Part shown: piece after piece, positions 1-10,706 of the stretch
Layout: each line of letters starts with the position of its first letter
How positions within the stretch are numbered: the stretch's first letter is position 1
Assembly (NCBI GenBank): GCA_032433765.1
Contig: JAVIAB010000073.1
Coordinates: forward strand, 61,278,552 to 61,342,551
DNA length: 64,000 nucleotides
Direction of reading: 5' to 3'
From: Megaustenia siamemsis
Lineage: Eukaryota; Mollusca; Gastropoda; Stylommatophora; Ariophantidae
Made by a program: the position numbers and the translations under genes
The notes under the pieces: generated by a model
Told to the model about the DNA's origin: nothing
Database searches by the model: none
What the model saw: the letters and a program-made list of their open reading frames with translations, nothing else

Positions 1-940
1 GCTATTCTTGCGTAGACACTCATGGCTGCTTGTTTTGTTTTAAGATGGGAAACAACACCTGCCTTCTTTCAATCCTGGGGTGTGGTGTCTGCATAAGTTC
101 GCACTGAGCTGTTCAACTGATGGAGCCTGCTAATCAGACATCTTGTACAGCCCTGACTGATTCAGTATCATCTGGGTGGGATATTGTCTGTTTTAGGGGA
201 CGTTTTCATGACTTCTATGATAACGGCGCTGAAAATGGCCGGTTCTATTTTCTAGTTCTAAAGACAAATCACATACCTGTCGGAATTAATAGATATGGTC
301 TACCTGGTGCAACCTGCTAAAGGTCGATGAGTAATAGTGGAAGTTTAACATAAACAAAGTATGCGTGTTAAATGCACACAATGTGTTTGTGTTTGTGCGT
401 GTTTGTGTGCGCGCGTGTAAGCCAGCAGAGTTCAGAATGATTCTTTTCCCGCTGAGAATACAAAGTTCATGCAACGTCCTCCTATCACAAGCCTTCGTTT
501 CAAAATCCGGCCAGAAAATCCCATAATGCTCTTCAACAAATCAAGCCGGCTTGACAATGGAGTCAATAATCTCAAACAAAAAATACAATCACTGACATTT
601 TTATTTGGAAGTGTCGGTGATGGGCAGTTCGTCAAGTAAAACCCTTCATGGAGAGCAAGCTTGTTGTAGTCGATGCTTAAGATTACTACAGCGAGATCTG
701 CTTTGCTGTGGCCAGGACGCATGTATTGTTTGTTGGTTATGAATATTTAATGAAGGAAGCAGAACATAACTGTAATAATGAATACAAGACCAAGAACTGC
801 TGTGTGCTATCAATATTTAATTATGGAAAGTAATTAGAGTTTGAATTCTTTAATGATAGAAAGCAATAACTGGTAATAATTAATGAAGCAGGCAAAACAT
901 GGCCCCTTTACAATAAAGATCAGGTAATAATTAATGAGCC
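1..940. other. No gene recognised
   Basis: No domain or repeat family was recognised. A GT-rich stretch lies at about 380-418. Short diverged direct repeats around TAATGAAG(G/C)AAGC lie at 745-930. The small open frames here look random. Confidence 0.5.
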
Positions 941-961
941 ACTAGTGAACTTCTAAACAAA

Positions 962-1036
962 CTCCCTTCCTCTCTGTCTCTCTGTCTCTCTCTCTCTCTC
1001 TCTTTCTCCCCCCCCCCCCCCATACACACACACGAA
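962..1036. repeat. (TCTC)n / poly-C / (CA)n microsatellite
   Basis: A compound simple repeat: TCTC-rich tract, then about 14 C, then CACACACA. Confidence 0.9.
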
Positions 1037-1564
1037 ACAGTAAAATACAATAAAAGTAAGAAAATAAAAATAAGATAATGCCGTATGAGATATTTTTAAA
1101 GACAGTTTTCATAATTGATGACAAATTCAACACCCAACTGGTAATAATTTAACATGCGTGCATTCACTGAAGGATACATTAATAACGAGTGATACTATAA
1201 AGGGCTAAGATTAACTAATGTAGGTCTGAATAAAGCAAGGTTAGGTAATAGCAATAAACAATGGTCCACTGTGATGAGCAACATGATTATGGTAGTTCAG
1301 ACAGTTTGCGGATTACAAGTGGATTATTCATATGTTTATTCTCGAACATAGAAGAACGTTGCCTAACAGTCCATTAAGGATGTGAACGACAGAGAACCAG
1401 ATAGGCAGACAATGGTGGCCATTGTGAAGTCACCTAACGTTGTTTAAACGTGATTGTATAGTTTAAAATCATAACTGATGACAGAATTATTACTGGTTCT
1501 CTATGGCGAGCTTCAACATTCAATGGCAAGATATGAACAGCTTAATCTACATGTATTGGTTAAC
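1037..1564. other. No gene recognised
   Basis: AT-rich sequence with no long open frame and no repeat I could assign. Confidence 0.4.
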
Positions 1565-1775
1565 ATTATTATCATCATCAAGCGCTCTATCGGTTGATGT
1601 AGACAATCATCTCTCTCCACAACTCTCCGTCCCTCTTACATGTCATACTTTCAGTCGGTGATCTTTTAAAACATGCCATTTGGATAAGATGTTCAACATT
1701 TCTTTCTTGGTTTTCCTCTACTCCTATTTTTTTACTTCATTCTGCCCGTCATTATTCTCACTGTCTTCTTCTCAT
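1565..1775 (-). mobile_element. LINE-H remnant, 3' end (outer host of a nest)
   Basis: On the minus strand this reads as a decayed LINE C-terminus (..KWH..., ESCGER-like, ending near CATCATCATC on the plus strand, which is an (ATG)n tail on the minus strand). It is related to but distinct from LINE-A, B and C. The rest of the same element appears to resume at 3993-4140, beyond an inserted LINE-C. No intact frame remains. The assignment rests on eye comparison with the other LINE tails in this window. Confidence 0.5.
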
Positions 1776-1935
1776 AGCATCATCGTCATCAAGTACCATG
1801 TCTGCTGGCGAAGGTGATCATGTCTTTCCACAACTTTATTACAGTTATTTATCATTTCTGTTGTTGACCTTCTGTCAAGCCATTCTCTTAAGCTGTCTGG
1901 TATCTTTTCTTTGCTTCCCGCTATCTCTTCGCTCC
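1776..1935 (-). pseudogene. LINE-C RT C-terminus, 3' piece (split by LINE-G)
   Basis: The minus strand encodes the LINE-C signature SLREWLDRRSTTEMINNC followed by a degraded CxxxD tail and a stop. The same C-terminus occurs at 32795-33005 and 37952-38849. Continuity stops exactly at ATCTCTTCGCTCC (1923-1935), and the matching LINE-C sequence resumes after the second copy of that 13-mer at 3399-3411. The element was therefore split by a later insertion. It is a dead 5'-truncated copy of the reverse transcriptase frame. Confidence 0.8.
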
Positions 1936-3398
1936 AAGCAAAATTAACAGTACACAAAACCAGGCTGCCCGTATCTTCACCGGTGCTACGAAATCTACAC
2001 CTATCGAGACTCTAGAAACAGTACCAGGTTTACAACCCTTAAAAGACAGACGGAAAACTAAAGTAATGCAACAAGCGGAGAAATATAAAAGGCTTCCTAA
2101 CCACCCCATGCACCAAAGAATAACTGATTTCGGAAAAGGAAGAATAAAGAGGAGCAACTTCGCTGTAATCTAAAAAATTGTCAACAAGTGAGTGACCCAG
2201 TACTGTCCCAAACAATGCCGAAACCCATAAGCCTATCCGATATGTCTTCTCATGGGAAACACAAAATACCAGAACTTAAGGAAGACATAATAGGAATCAT
2301 GAAAAAAGGCATACAAACAGACACAGAGAGAAAACACATAGCATAAAAACACACAAACTACAACTAACCACAGGAGCCCTGGTCACACATATACACAGAT
2401 GGCACTGCTACAAATGCCACCAGAAATGGAGGAGGAGGCGTGTTCTTGAGGCTGAATAACTAGGAAGAGATCACCAAGTCAATAGCTACTGGGAAAATCT
2501 CAAACAATTATAAAGCAGAAATAGAAGTCCTCATAGACGCTGCAAAACTGGCTATAAAATACAGAAATAACATGCACAAGAAATTGGTGATGCTGACTGA
2601 TGCACTGTCAGTCCTAACAGCTCTAAAAACCCCACAGGAACAGTGAGTTAGATGACTTGGGAACAACCCTAGACCAACTGTGCAATAACTTCAAGAGAGT
2701 GGTCATCCAGTGGATACCATAACACTGTAATATACACGGAAACGAACGCGCAGACAAATTAGCTAAAGAGGGAGGGAGATTACCACAAGAGAACCATCTG
2801 GTCAGCTACGACGAAGCCAAATCCATCACCAAAAGCCAGTATCATGAAAAATGGAAACAAGAACACCCAAGTTTAACGAGAGGGATGAATACATCCAACT
2901 ATCAAGGAGAGATCAAGTCATCTTACTTCGCCTACGCACTGGCCACAACAGAATGAGAAACCACATGTTCACCAAACTCAAAATAAGAACGTCAATTACT
3001 CATCGACGGAAAAAAAATATCAGTACCTCCGAAGTCGGAGTTATCTGCCTGTGCGGCGAGGGACCCCTGTGCACACGGCTGCCAGGGAAAAAATTGATTA
3101 ACACGCAAAATTCAGTTCCTAGTATCTAGGGACTTCGTCGGGAGTAAAAGCTGGTGAACGAAAAAAAAAATAGGCACTACCAGCCAATGCCACTGTACAC
3201 TGGGCAACATGACAACAAAACATGTTCTACAGAATTACCCCCAGTACACAGACCTGAGAAGAACAATGTGGTCCACACCCACCTCCCTGGAAGAGAAACT
3301 ATACGGGGCAACCGAATCACTTAAACAGACAGCTGCCTTCATAAGAGAGTCCGGAGTCCTAGTCTGAATGAGCCATGATCGCAGAAGAAGAAGAAGAA
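1936..3398 (+). pseudogene. LINE-G: non-LTR retrotransposon fragment with RNase H domain
   Basis: This 5'-truncated LINE begins in the RT C-terminal (thumb) region, with the motif QAARIFTGA and a pro-Gly-Leu-gln-Pro-Leu stretch at about 1955-2160. A ribonuclease H domain follows at about 2380-2790. Its acidic motifs are visible: TDGTA (first Asp, about 2398), KAEIEVL (Glu), TDALSVL (Asp) and NERADKLAKEG (final Asp). Next comes the typical LRTGHNRMRNHMF segment (about 2935) and the C-terminus ending ESGVLV-stop at 3365-3367. Stops and frameshifts interrupt it (for example at 2461 and 2722). The tail is (AGA)n at 3382-3398. RNase H is a feature of I/Jockey-related LINE clades. A perfect 13-bp TSD flanks it (1923-1935 and 3399-3411), so the insertion boundary is secure. 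Confidence 0.85.
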
Positions 3399-3992
3399 AT
3401 CTCTTCGCTCCTGTCTTCCCAGTTGTCACAATATATTCCAGTTGTTCCCTTCTCATTACATGGCCAAAGAATGATGATTATTTCTTCCTAATATTGGAAA
3501 TTAGCTATCTTTTTTGCTTTGACCGCTTTCAGAACGGTATTCTCAATATCCTTCTGTAAAACCACATTTCTACGGCCTCCAGTGATTTTCTTGTTTGTTG
3601 TCCTATTTCCTATGATTCACGTCCATATGTTAAGACTGGTTCTATTACATATAAGAACTATTTCTGGTTTCAGTTGTCAAAAATGGATTGCTCAATATCA
3701 TTCTCATTTTTTGGAAAGCTGGTTTTGTCTGAGCCAATCTGCGTTTCATCTCTGTTGTACATCTAAGATCTGAGATTAACATTTTCCCAGATTTTTAAAT
3801 TCATTTACCTGTTTTAAAATTGATCCACATAACTTTATTGTGCATTGCGGTGTCTTTTTTGTTATTGTTACCGTTGCTTCTGTCTTTTTGTTATTAAGGC
3901 TAAGACCTTAATTTTTGCTCTCCTTCACTGTAATGTCTAACATTTCTTGTAACTCATTTTCACTCTTAGCGAATAAGACTGCATCATCTACC
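3399..3992 (-). pseudogene. LINE-C RT, 5' piece (split by LINE-G)
   Basis: The minus strand continues the split LINE-C copy from 1776-1935. Readable pieces include MRREQLEYIVTTGKT, the NIRKKQ region, a KTEATV-like stretch and, at about 3965-3990, the RT catalytic box. The usual YADD is degraded to VVDDAV, followed by ENELQEMLDI as in the other LINE-C copies. Several frameshifts and stops are present. The copy is 5' truncated at the catalytic box, where LINE-H sequence resumes. Confidence 0.75.
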
Positions 3993-4140
3993 ACATCACA
4001 TGCCCAATAAATAAATGTAGATTTTCTCTTTCTGATGATATTTCCAGTTTGTCCAGCTCTTTAAAAAAATCTTCATTAGTCTTTGCTGTCCACGGAGTTC
4101 GTTGCATTCTTCTGATAAACCACACCTGAGCTGCCTCCAA
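3993..4140 (-). mobile_element. LINE-H remnant, 5' piece
   Basis: The minus strand reads EAAQVWFIRRMQRTPWTAK.NED, then a stretch ending in GHVM. This is the conserved RT C-terminal pattern (E..., RRM, PWT, GHVM) of the local LINEs, but not any of the LINE-A/B/C subfamilies. Its downstream part appears to be 1565-1775, so LINE-C inserted into it near GHVM. Confidence 0.5.
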
Positions 4141-5950
4141 TCAACATTATTGAGTGCCTTTTCCATATCAAAAGTTGGTCACCATGGAGCGCCATTCCGT
4201 TCTGTCTTTTGCTTTCATGGTACAGGTTGTCGTATCTGACCTGTCCTTTGATGTTACCCGTCCACATTAGTCTTGGTCTCCCTCTGCCTCTTTTACCTTG
4301 CATTTTCCCCTCCAAGATTACTTTTAGTAGGCTGCTGTGCATTTAACATGCCACCAAAAATCTCATTTGTCTTGTTTGAATTGTGTTTAGTAGTTCTCTT
4401 TTCGATTGTAGCTGTTTTAGGACTTCATGATTTATTTTATTTTCTATACATCAAATTCTTCCCGTTCTTCCATAATTCCATATTTCAAAGCCTTCAATTA
4501 TCTGTTCTGTTTTCTTGTCTAATGTCCATGTTTCTGCGCCATACAGAAATGTAGAGAAGATATAACATTTTGCTATTCTTAGTTTCAGCCCTGGTGTTAT
4601 TTGCTTTGATGTTAGTATATTTTTCATGGCATTAAAATAACTCGTTTCCATTCCTATTCTTTTGTTTATTTTAGTTTTACATTTACAAGAACTGGTTATA
4701 GTATGTCCATGGAAGTTGTAGCTGTGAAATGACTCACGGTCTATTCATTCCACATGTAGGTTTTGAGTGTTGTATTTGTTTATGATCATAGTTTTAGACT
4801 TTTTGATGCCTAATCTATATATTTTACTTGATATGATTCTTTCATTAAGTAATTGTTGTAGATCTTTAGGATTTTCTGCTAGTAATACAGTATCATCAGC
4901 ACAGCTTAGATTATTTACAATCTTTCCATTACTTTTTAGGTCTGACATCTCTGTGATGTTTTTAAAGATTTGCTCATTGTATAGATTGAACAAGCTTGGT
5001 GATAGGATGCATCCATGTCTTACTCCTCTCTTTATATCATTCGGTGTAGACTTTGTTATATTTTATTATTGCTGTTTGCTCCCAGTATAAAATACGTAGT
5101 GATATGTCGGTGCCATGTATCCTTTAAACAGTCTATAATTTGTTTATGGTGTGTTCTGTCAAAAGCTTTAGTGTAGCAGGCATATATTGGTTTGTTTACT
5201 TTTGTGTACTTTTTTTTATTAATATCCTCATGCAGAATATAGTTTCTTTTGTTCCACTGTTTTTCCTAAATCCGAATTGTCTTTCTTCTAATACTATATT
5301 GATTTTATTGTTAATCCTTCCTTGTATAACTTTTAGCAAATTTTTTTTAATTACATGGCTCATTATGCATATTGTTCTAAAATGACTGCAGTCAAATGCA
5401 CCATTCTTGTTAGGCAATGCAATGAACGCTGATGTTTTTAGTTTATTTGATATGTATGCTGTATGGTATATTTCATTACATATGTCTGTGATCTCTGCAG
5501 TGCCCAAAACATTTAATGCCTTTATCATCTCTGTATGTTGGTATGTCCTGCAGCTATTCCCTTTTTCACTGTTTGTTTAGCTTGCTCCACTTCATATTTT
5601 AAGATATTATAGCCTGACGTACATTTAGTAGTAAATTTGTTTTCTCTTTGATCACAAAATAATTATATTATATCTTTCTGCCATCTATTGATTATATCTT
5701 TATTGTCTGCTAACATTGTTCCTTCTTTCTTTGCAATACATCCACTTTCTGTGGATTTTCTATTTGACTAATCATTCTTTTTATTTCTGTATGCATCACT
5801 CTCAAGTCTAGTTTGTTTCCATGGTTTCAAATTCTAGACATCTTTGATTGAGTCAGTCATCTTTTTTCCCTTTCTGCACATTGTGTATTTAATTATCTAT
5901 TTTGCAGTTTTGGGTATTGTCTCCAATCTTAGGCATAGTAAAAGCGTCGT
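4141..5950 (-). pseudogene. LINE-B reverse transcriptase copy, degraded
   Basis: The minus strand encodes a LINE-B RT. In coding order it shows an upstream connector (5950-5530), EITDICNEIYHTAYI and LKTSAFIALPNKNGA (about 5490-5390), QFGFRKNSGTKE (about 5270), a region equivalent to RQGC..SP (about 5010), and the catalytic box as SCADDTVLLAENPKDLQQLL (about 4900; Tyr of YADD replaced by Cys). The tail follows: YGAETWTLDKKTEQ, LLKVILEGK.QGKRGRGRPRL and RNGMALHG (4200-4180). Multiple frameshifts divide it into frames of about 110, 82, 66 and 88 codons. Better copies of the same family are at 37008 and 50693. It is dead, and older than those copies judging from divergence. Confidence 0.85.
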
Positions 5951-6016
5951 ATACAAACTAATCTGAACATCTTGTGGAAAGAACATTAGAAATCTTTTCC
6001 GGGTGCAAAGAAATAC

Positions 6017-6021
<5 letters not shown>

Positions 6022-6060
<39 letters not shown>

Positions 6061-6168
6061 GTTCAGGACTCAATCAGAGTAAGGATTCCAGACTCTTATA
6101 TGAAGTCAGCTGTCAGGCTAAGTGTGTTGATCGCCCCCACAGACAGAACATCACAATTAGAGTCTGCC
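6022..6168 (-). mobile_element. Short (CT)n-tailed retroposon, 5' truncated, with TSD
   Basis: A 147-bp minus-strand insertion whose 3' tail is the (CT)n tract at 6022-6058 on the plus strand. It matches the 3' part of the element at 47382-47752, including the segment around ACAGCTGACTTCAT. A 13-bp TSD, AGAAATACTATTC, occurs at 6009-6021 and 6169-6181. The frames covering this stretch are incidental. Confidence 0.8.
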
Positions 6169-6181
6169 AGAAATACTATTC

Positions 6182-7330
6182 AGCGTCTGCAACAACAAAA
6201 AGTAAAAACGTACATGGAAATTAAAGGAACTGCTTTCTGAAATAAGGGGAGCAGCGAAGAAAGATGCAGAAATGTCTGCTTTGCTTTAAACATGGCCCAG
6301 ACAGGCCAGCCGGAGCTAGGATGACAGGAAGGTGGAAGACTGAACCACGCGCTCTAGGAGTGGACAACTTGTAGTGATCACATTGCCGCCTGTTGCAGAA
6401 ATATACATTAGTAGTTCCCTGTCACATTGTTGAGCAAAGTAGAAGAAGGAACAAAACAGAAGGAGAAACAAAGAATAAAAGAAGAAGGAGAATAATAATA
6501 ATAATAATATAGAATTGGCTGTAACTTGTCACAAACTTTAATTTGAAAGATTATTATTGTGATGATTATTAGTTCAGCTTGACAATTGTCAGTCGCTTTG
6601 CTTTCTGTTTAGTTGAAGTAGTTCGCGCATCAGGTTTGTTCACAAAGTTAATAAAGATATCACAGATACTCGTAATACAAAATTAAAAGAAAAAAACAGC
6701 TCCATTCGAGACAAGTTTGCCACCAACGTCATCCAAAGTCACTCACTTGAAATTCAATATCATCGAAATGAAATGTGTGAAAAACTACAGCTGTTAGGGA
6801 ATGCAGCTAAAAATAAAAAATATAAAGAAATCGTAACAGAAATTTAAATCGTTTTGTCACGTGTCAGGGCAAAAACACAATCCATAAAAAAAACTCCGCT
6901 AAATAATTGACTGAAAGAAGGGTCTAGTTCAAATTGGGACGACGAAATATTGAAAACACTCGGAAAGGTGACAGTAGCTGCAATAGACTATAAACTTCCC
7001 CACTCGACGATGTAAGTGAATAAAGAGGCTAAGAAGAAGAATTTCATAAATTGTTTAGCATTTTTTGTTTATTTCAATCATTTTCAGTGACAATCACTCA
7101 GTCAGTGCATTAGGCTCTTCAATCAATTTGTAATTACTGAACATTATCACGACGGCTCAAGTGAATTCTGTTGAAGGAACAGTGACGTCTCTGGAGAATC
7201 CCATCACATCGAATGTTGTCTTTGCTACTAATCACAAAGTTCTGTTTGCCCTTCAGAGGCTCTAGGATAACAACTTTGGATGGAGATCGGAGCTGGGTGA
7301 CGTTGATAGTGACAGGGAATGGAGATGATG
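6182..7330. other. No gene recognised
   Basis: Contains an (AAT)n tract at about 6490-6510 and otherwise AT-rich non-coding sequence. No conserved protein segment is visible on either strand. Confidence 0.4.
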
Positions 7331-8836
7331 GCTGATGCGGTTATACAAGCCGGCTGTAGCTGTGTGAACAAAAGCTGAGCTATCCAAGCCGGCTGTAGAT
7401 GGGTGAATTAAAGCTGAGCTATCCAAGCTGCTGTAGATGTGTGAATGAAGGCTGAGCTATCCAAGCTGCTGTAGATGTGTGAATGAAGGCTGAGCTATCC
7501 AAGCTGCTGTAGATGTGTGAATGAAAGCTGAGCTATCCCAGCTGCTGTAGATGTGTGAATGAATGCTGAGCTGTCCAAGCTGCTATAGATGTGTGAATGA
7601 AAGCTGAGCTATCCAAGCTGCTGTAGATGTGTGAATGAATGCTGAGCTGTCCAAGCTGCTATAGATGTGTGAATGAAAACTGAGCTATCCAAGCTGCTGT
7701 AGATGTGTGAATGAATGCTGAGCTGCCCAAGCTGCTGTAGATGTGTGAATGAAAGCCTGAGCTATCCAAGCTGCTGTAGATGTGTGAATGATGGCTGAGC
7801 TGTCCAAGCTGCTATAGATGTGTAAATGAAAGCTGAGCTATCCAAGCTGCTGTAGATGTGTGAATGAAAGCTGAGCTGTCCAAGCTGCTATAGATGTGTG
7901 AATGATGGCTGAGCTGTCCTAGTAGGCTGTAGATGTGTGAATAAAGATTGAACTATCCAAGCTGCTGTAGATGTGTGAATGACGGCTGAGCTGTCCTAGT
8001 AGGCTGTAGATGTGTGAATAAAGCCTGAACTATCCAAGCTGTTGTAGATGTGTGAATGACGGCTGAGCTGTCCTAGTAGGCTGTAGATGTGTGAATAAAG
8101 CCTGAACTATCCAAGCTGCTGTAGATGTGTGAATAAAGATTGAACTATCCAAGCTGCTGTAGATGTGTGAATAAAGATTGAACTATCCAATCTGCTGTAG
8201 ATGTGTCAATGGGGGCTGAGCTGTCCAAGCTGCTGTAGATGTGTCAATGAATGCTGAGCTTTCCAAGCTGTTATAGATGTGTGAATGAAAGCTGAGCTGT
8301 CTAAGCCGGCTGTAGATGCGTGAATAAAAGCTGAGCTGTCCAAGCCGGCTGTACATGTGTGAATGAAGGCTCAGCTGTCCAACTAGGTTGTAGATGTGTG
8401 AATAAAAGCTGAGCTATCAAAGCCGGCTGTAGATGTGTGAATAAAAGCTGAGCTGTCCAAATCGTCTGTAGATGTGTGAATGAAGGCTGAGCTGTCCTAG
8501 TAGGTTGTAGATGTGTGAATTAAAGCTAAGCTGTCCAAGCCGGCTGTACATGTGTGAATGAAGACTGAGCTATCAAAGCCGACTGTACATGTGTGAATGA
8601 AGGCTGAGCTATCAAAGCCGACTGTACATGTGTGAATGAAGGCTGAGCTATCAAAGCCGACTGTACATGTGAGAATGAAGGCTTAGCTGTCCAAGCCTGC
8701 TGTAGATGTGTGAATAAGGGCTGAATTGTCAAAACTGGCTGTAAATGTATGAATAAAGCATGAGCTGTCCAAGTAGGTTGTAGATGTGTGAAATAAGGCT
8801 GAACTGTCTAAGCTGGCTGTAAATGTGTGAATAAAT
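7331..8836. repeat. 38-39 bp minisatellite, about 39 copies
   Basis: The unit is built on GCTGAGCTATCCAAGCTG and CTGTAGATGTGTGAATGAA. A spacing of 38 bp was measured between 7451 and 7489. Variants with AAGCCGGCTG are 39-40 bp and concentrate at both ends, while AAGCTGCTG versions fill the middle. Part of the unit (CTGAGCTATC..CGGCT) resembles the tRNA-like head of the SINE found elsewhere in the window, so an origin from a SINE is possible but weak. Confidence 0.95.
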
Positions 8837-9305
8837 GATTATATAGCACATAAAAGAACGTAACGAACATCCGTAAAAAGGACAAAACTTATTCTCTAAA
8901 TACCACTGGCGTATGTGCCCCCGAGCGTAACTTATTCAATGCATGTACTAAACGGCAGATAATTTCAGAATTGAGGTATTTTCCACATACACCACACAAA
9001 TCAACGGACTATTATAGTAATAATGGAAAAGTATATAAATAAGAAATCTTCCCTTTTTTACCTGACAAACAAAAACAATCGTCATGTTTTACCTGACAAA
9101 AACCTGACAACTAGAAGTACAGCTTCGGTATCACGCTGGCTGCACTTTGTATTTAACACCCCCCCCCCCCAACAAAAAAAAAATAAATAAATAAAATAAA
9201 AAATAAAAATAAAATAAAATTCTGTTTCAGTATTCCAGGCTCATTCGTTGCTATGTGCTCATCAAAGTGACGTTAATTGAATAACCTAACTATCTGTCTT
9301 TTCTC
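8837..9305. other. Unassigned; poly-C and (TAAA)n tract
   Basis: A low-complexity stretch at about 9160-9222 consists of a C run followed by A-rich TAAATAAATAAAAT. Nothing else was recognised. Confidence 0.6.
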
Positions 9306-9708
9306 TGCTAATACACCACACTATGATTTGACAACTAATCTGTCACACTATGTCATATAAACGAATACTTCACACTATGTAATAGAACTAATCTATCACA
9401 CAGCCTTAAAAGCTAATAAATGTATACACTTCTTTTTTATACGATATACACTAATTACAATATGTCTTGAAAATTAATACATCACACTTTGTCTTGAAAA
9501 CTAATACATCACACTTTGTCTTGAAACCTAAAAAAATCGTTGTCTTAAAAGGAATCACACCACGTCTTAAAAATCTAATCTATCACACTATGTCTTGAAA
9601 TCTAATAAATCATACTGTGCTTTCAAAATGAATCTATCACACTATGTCTTGAAACCTAATAAATCATACTGTGCTTTCAAAACTAATCTATCACACTATG
9701 TCTTGAAA
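9306..9708. repeat. Degenerate repeat ladder, segment 1
   Basis: Diverged repeats of about 27-34 bp around CTATCACACTATGTCTTGAAA(A)CTAAT. The same ladder continues at 10211-10368, 10626-10706 and 12820-12955, interrupted by three inserted elements. Confidence 0.8.
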
Positions 9709-10210
9709 AGCATTTCAGAAAATGAAAAATATCTTATGCAACAAATCTGTCAATAGAAGTGAGAAAGAGAGTTCATCGGTGCTATATAGAACCAATTCTG
9801 ACCTATGGAAGCGAATTATGGACAGTAGACAAACAAATGAAAAGACGATTAGAGGCCACAGAGATGAGATTTCTCAGAAGAATGTTGAAAGTTCTATGGA
9901 CCGCTAAAAAGACTAATGAGGAAGTTCTCAATGAGGCCAACACAAAAAGGGAGTTCTTAAAAAAACATCAGAAAGAAATAATAACATTTTTCGGGCACAT
10001 CATGAGAAGAGGAAAGTTGGATTACTTGGTTACAACTGACAAAATAAAATGAAAGAGAGATCGCGGACGACAAAGAGAGAAAATACTGGATAGCTTGGTG
10101 TCATGGCATGGAAAACAGTCAACAACAGAACTGATACAATACACTGTAGATAGAAGATTGTAGAAGGACATGATCGCCTACGCCAACCGATATGGCACAT
10201 GATGATGATG
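9709..10210 (+). pseudogene. LINE-A 3' fragment in the ladder
   Basis: A 5'-truncated LINE-A copy. The frame starts in FQKMKNILCNKS and runs through YIEPILTYGSELWTVDKQ, EATEMRFLRRMLKVLWTAKKTNEEVL and FGHIMRRGKL to LVTTDKIK-stop. In-frame stops (near 10050 and 10161) and a frameshift follow, and the family C-terminus YANRYGT is visible as YANRYGT before TGATGATGATG. This is the RT C-terminal region only; no catalytic box is present. The TSD TCTTGAAA (up to ATGTCTTGAAA) is at 9698-9708 and 10208-10218, inside the repeat ladder. Its 5' truncation point is within a few bases of that of the copy at 36380. Confidence 0.9.
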
Positions 10211-10368
10211 TCTTGAAATGTAATAAATCAGACTATGCCATAAAACTAATCTATCATAATATGCACTGAAAACCAATTGATAATTCTATGTCCTAAAAAT
10301 CTACCTATCACACAATGCTTTAAACACGAATGTATCATACTGTGGTTGTAAAACTAATTTATCACTGT
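10211..10368. repeat. Degenerate repeat ladder, segment 2
   Basis: Continuation of the TATCACACTATG..AAACTAAT ladder after the LINE-A insertion. Confidence 0.7.
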
Positions 10369-10625
10369 AAAAGTAAAGTCAAGTACTCCCGTCATGCCAA
10401 GTGGCGTGTAGGGAATATGGTGTTAGTGACCATTAATTTTACAGACCTTCGGCACATGATTTATGGGGTAATGTGGTCGGTATTACGCCCGCGCCGCTTT
10501 ACTTTCCCAGAAAAAAATCCGGTACCCATTTAAGGCTGGGTGAACCCGGAACCGTCGGTTGGGATCGAACCCTACCTCTTGTCCTTTGTAGTCCAGTTCA
10601 CTAACCGCTGAGCTATTGCGGCTCC
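10369..10625 (-). mobile_element. tRNA-derived SINE with 13-bp TSD
   Basis: On the minus strand the element starts GGAGCCGCAATAGCTCAGCG. An A-box-like TAGCTCAGCGGTTAG and a B-box-like GGTTCGATCCC follow, as in an RNA polymerase III tRNA promoter. A non-tRNA body of about 180 bp comes after, with GGGTTCACCCAG and ACACCATATTCCCTA, and ends in TTTACTTTT. A perfect 13-bp TSD, AATTTATCACTGT, flanks it at 10356-10368 and 10626-10638. Other copies in the window are at 29106, 43290, 43560, 53995, 59326 and (subfamily) 59572. Confidence 0.92.
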
Positions 10626-10706
10626 AATTTATCACTGTGCCTTGATTAATTGATTTATCACAACCTTCCTTGAAAACTAATCTAGTTTACTATACATTGA
10701 AAACTA
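10626..10706. repeat. Degenerate repeat ladder, segment 3
   Basis: A short piece of the ladder between the SINE and the DNA transposon. It ends in the TA (10705-10706) used as the transposon target. Confidence 0.65.

Noticed and set aside
10550..10625. Functional tRNA gene on the minus strand
   Set aside because: A and B boxes are present but followed by a SINE body, flanked by a TSD, and repeated elsewhere in the window.
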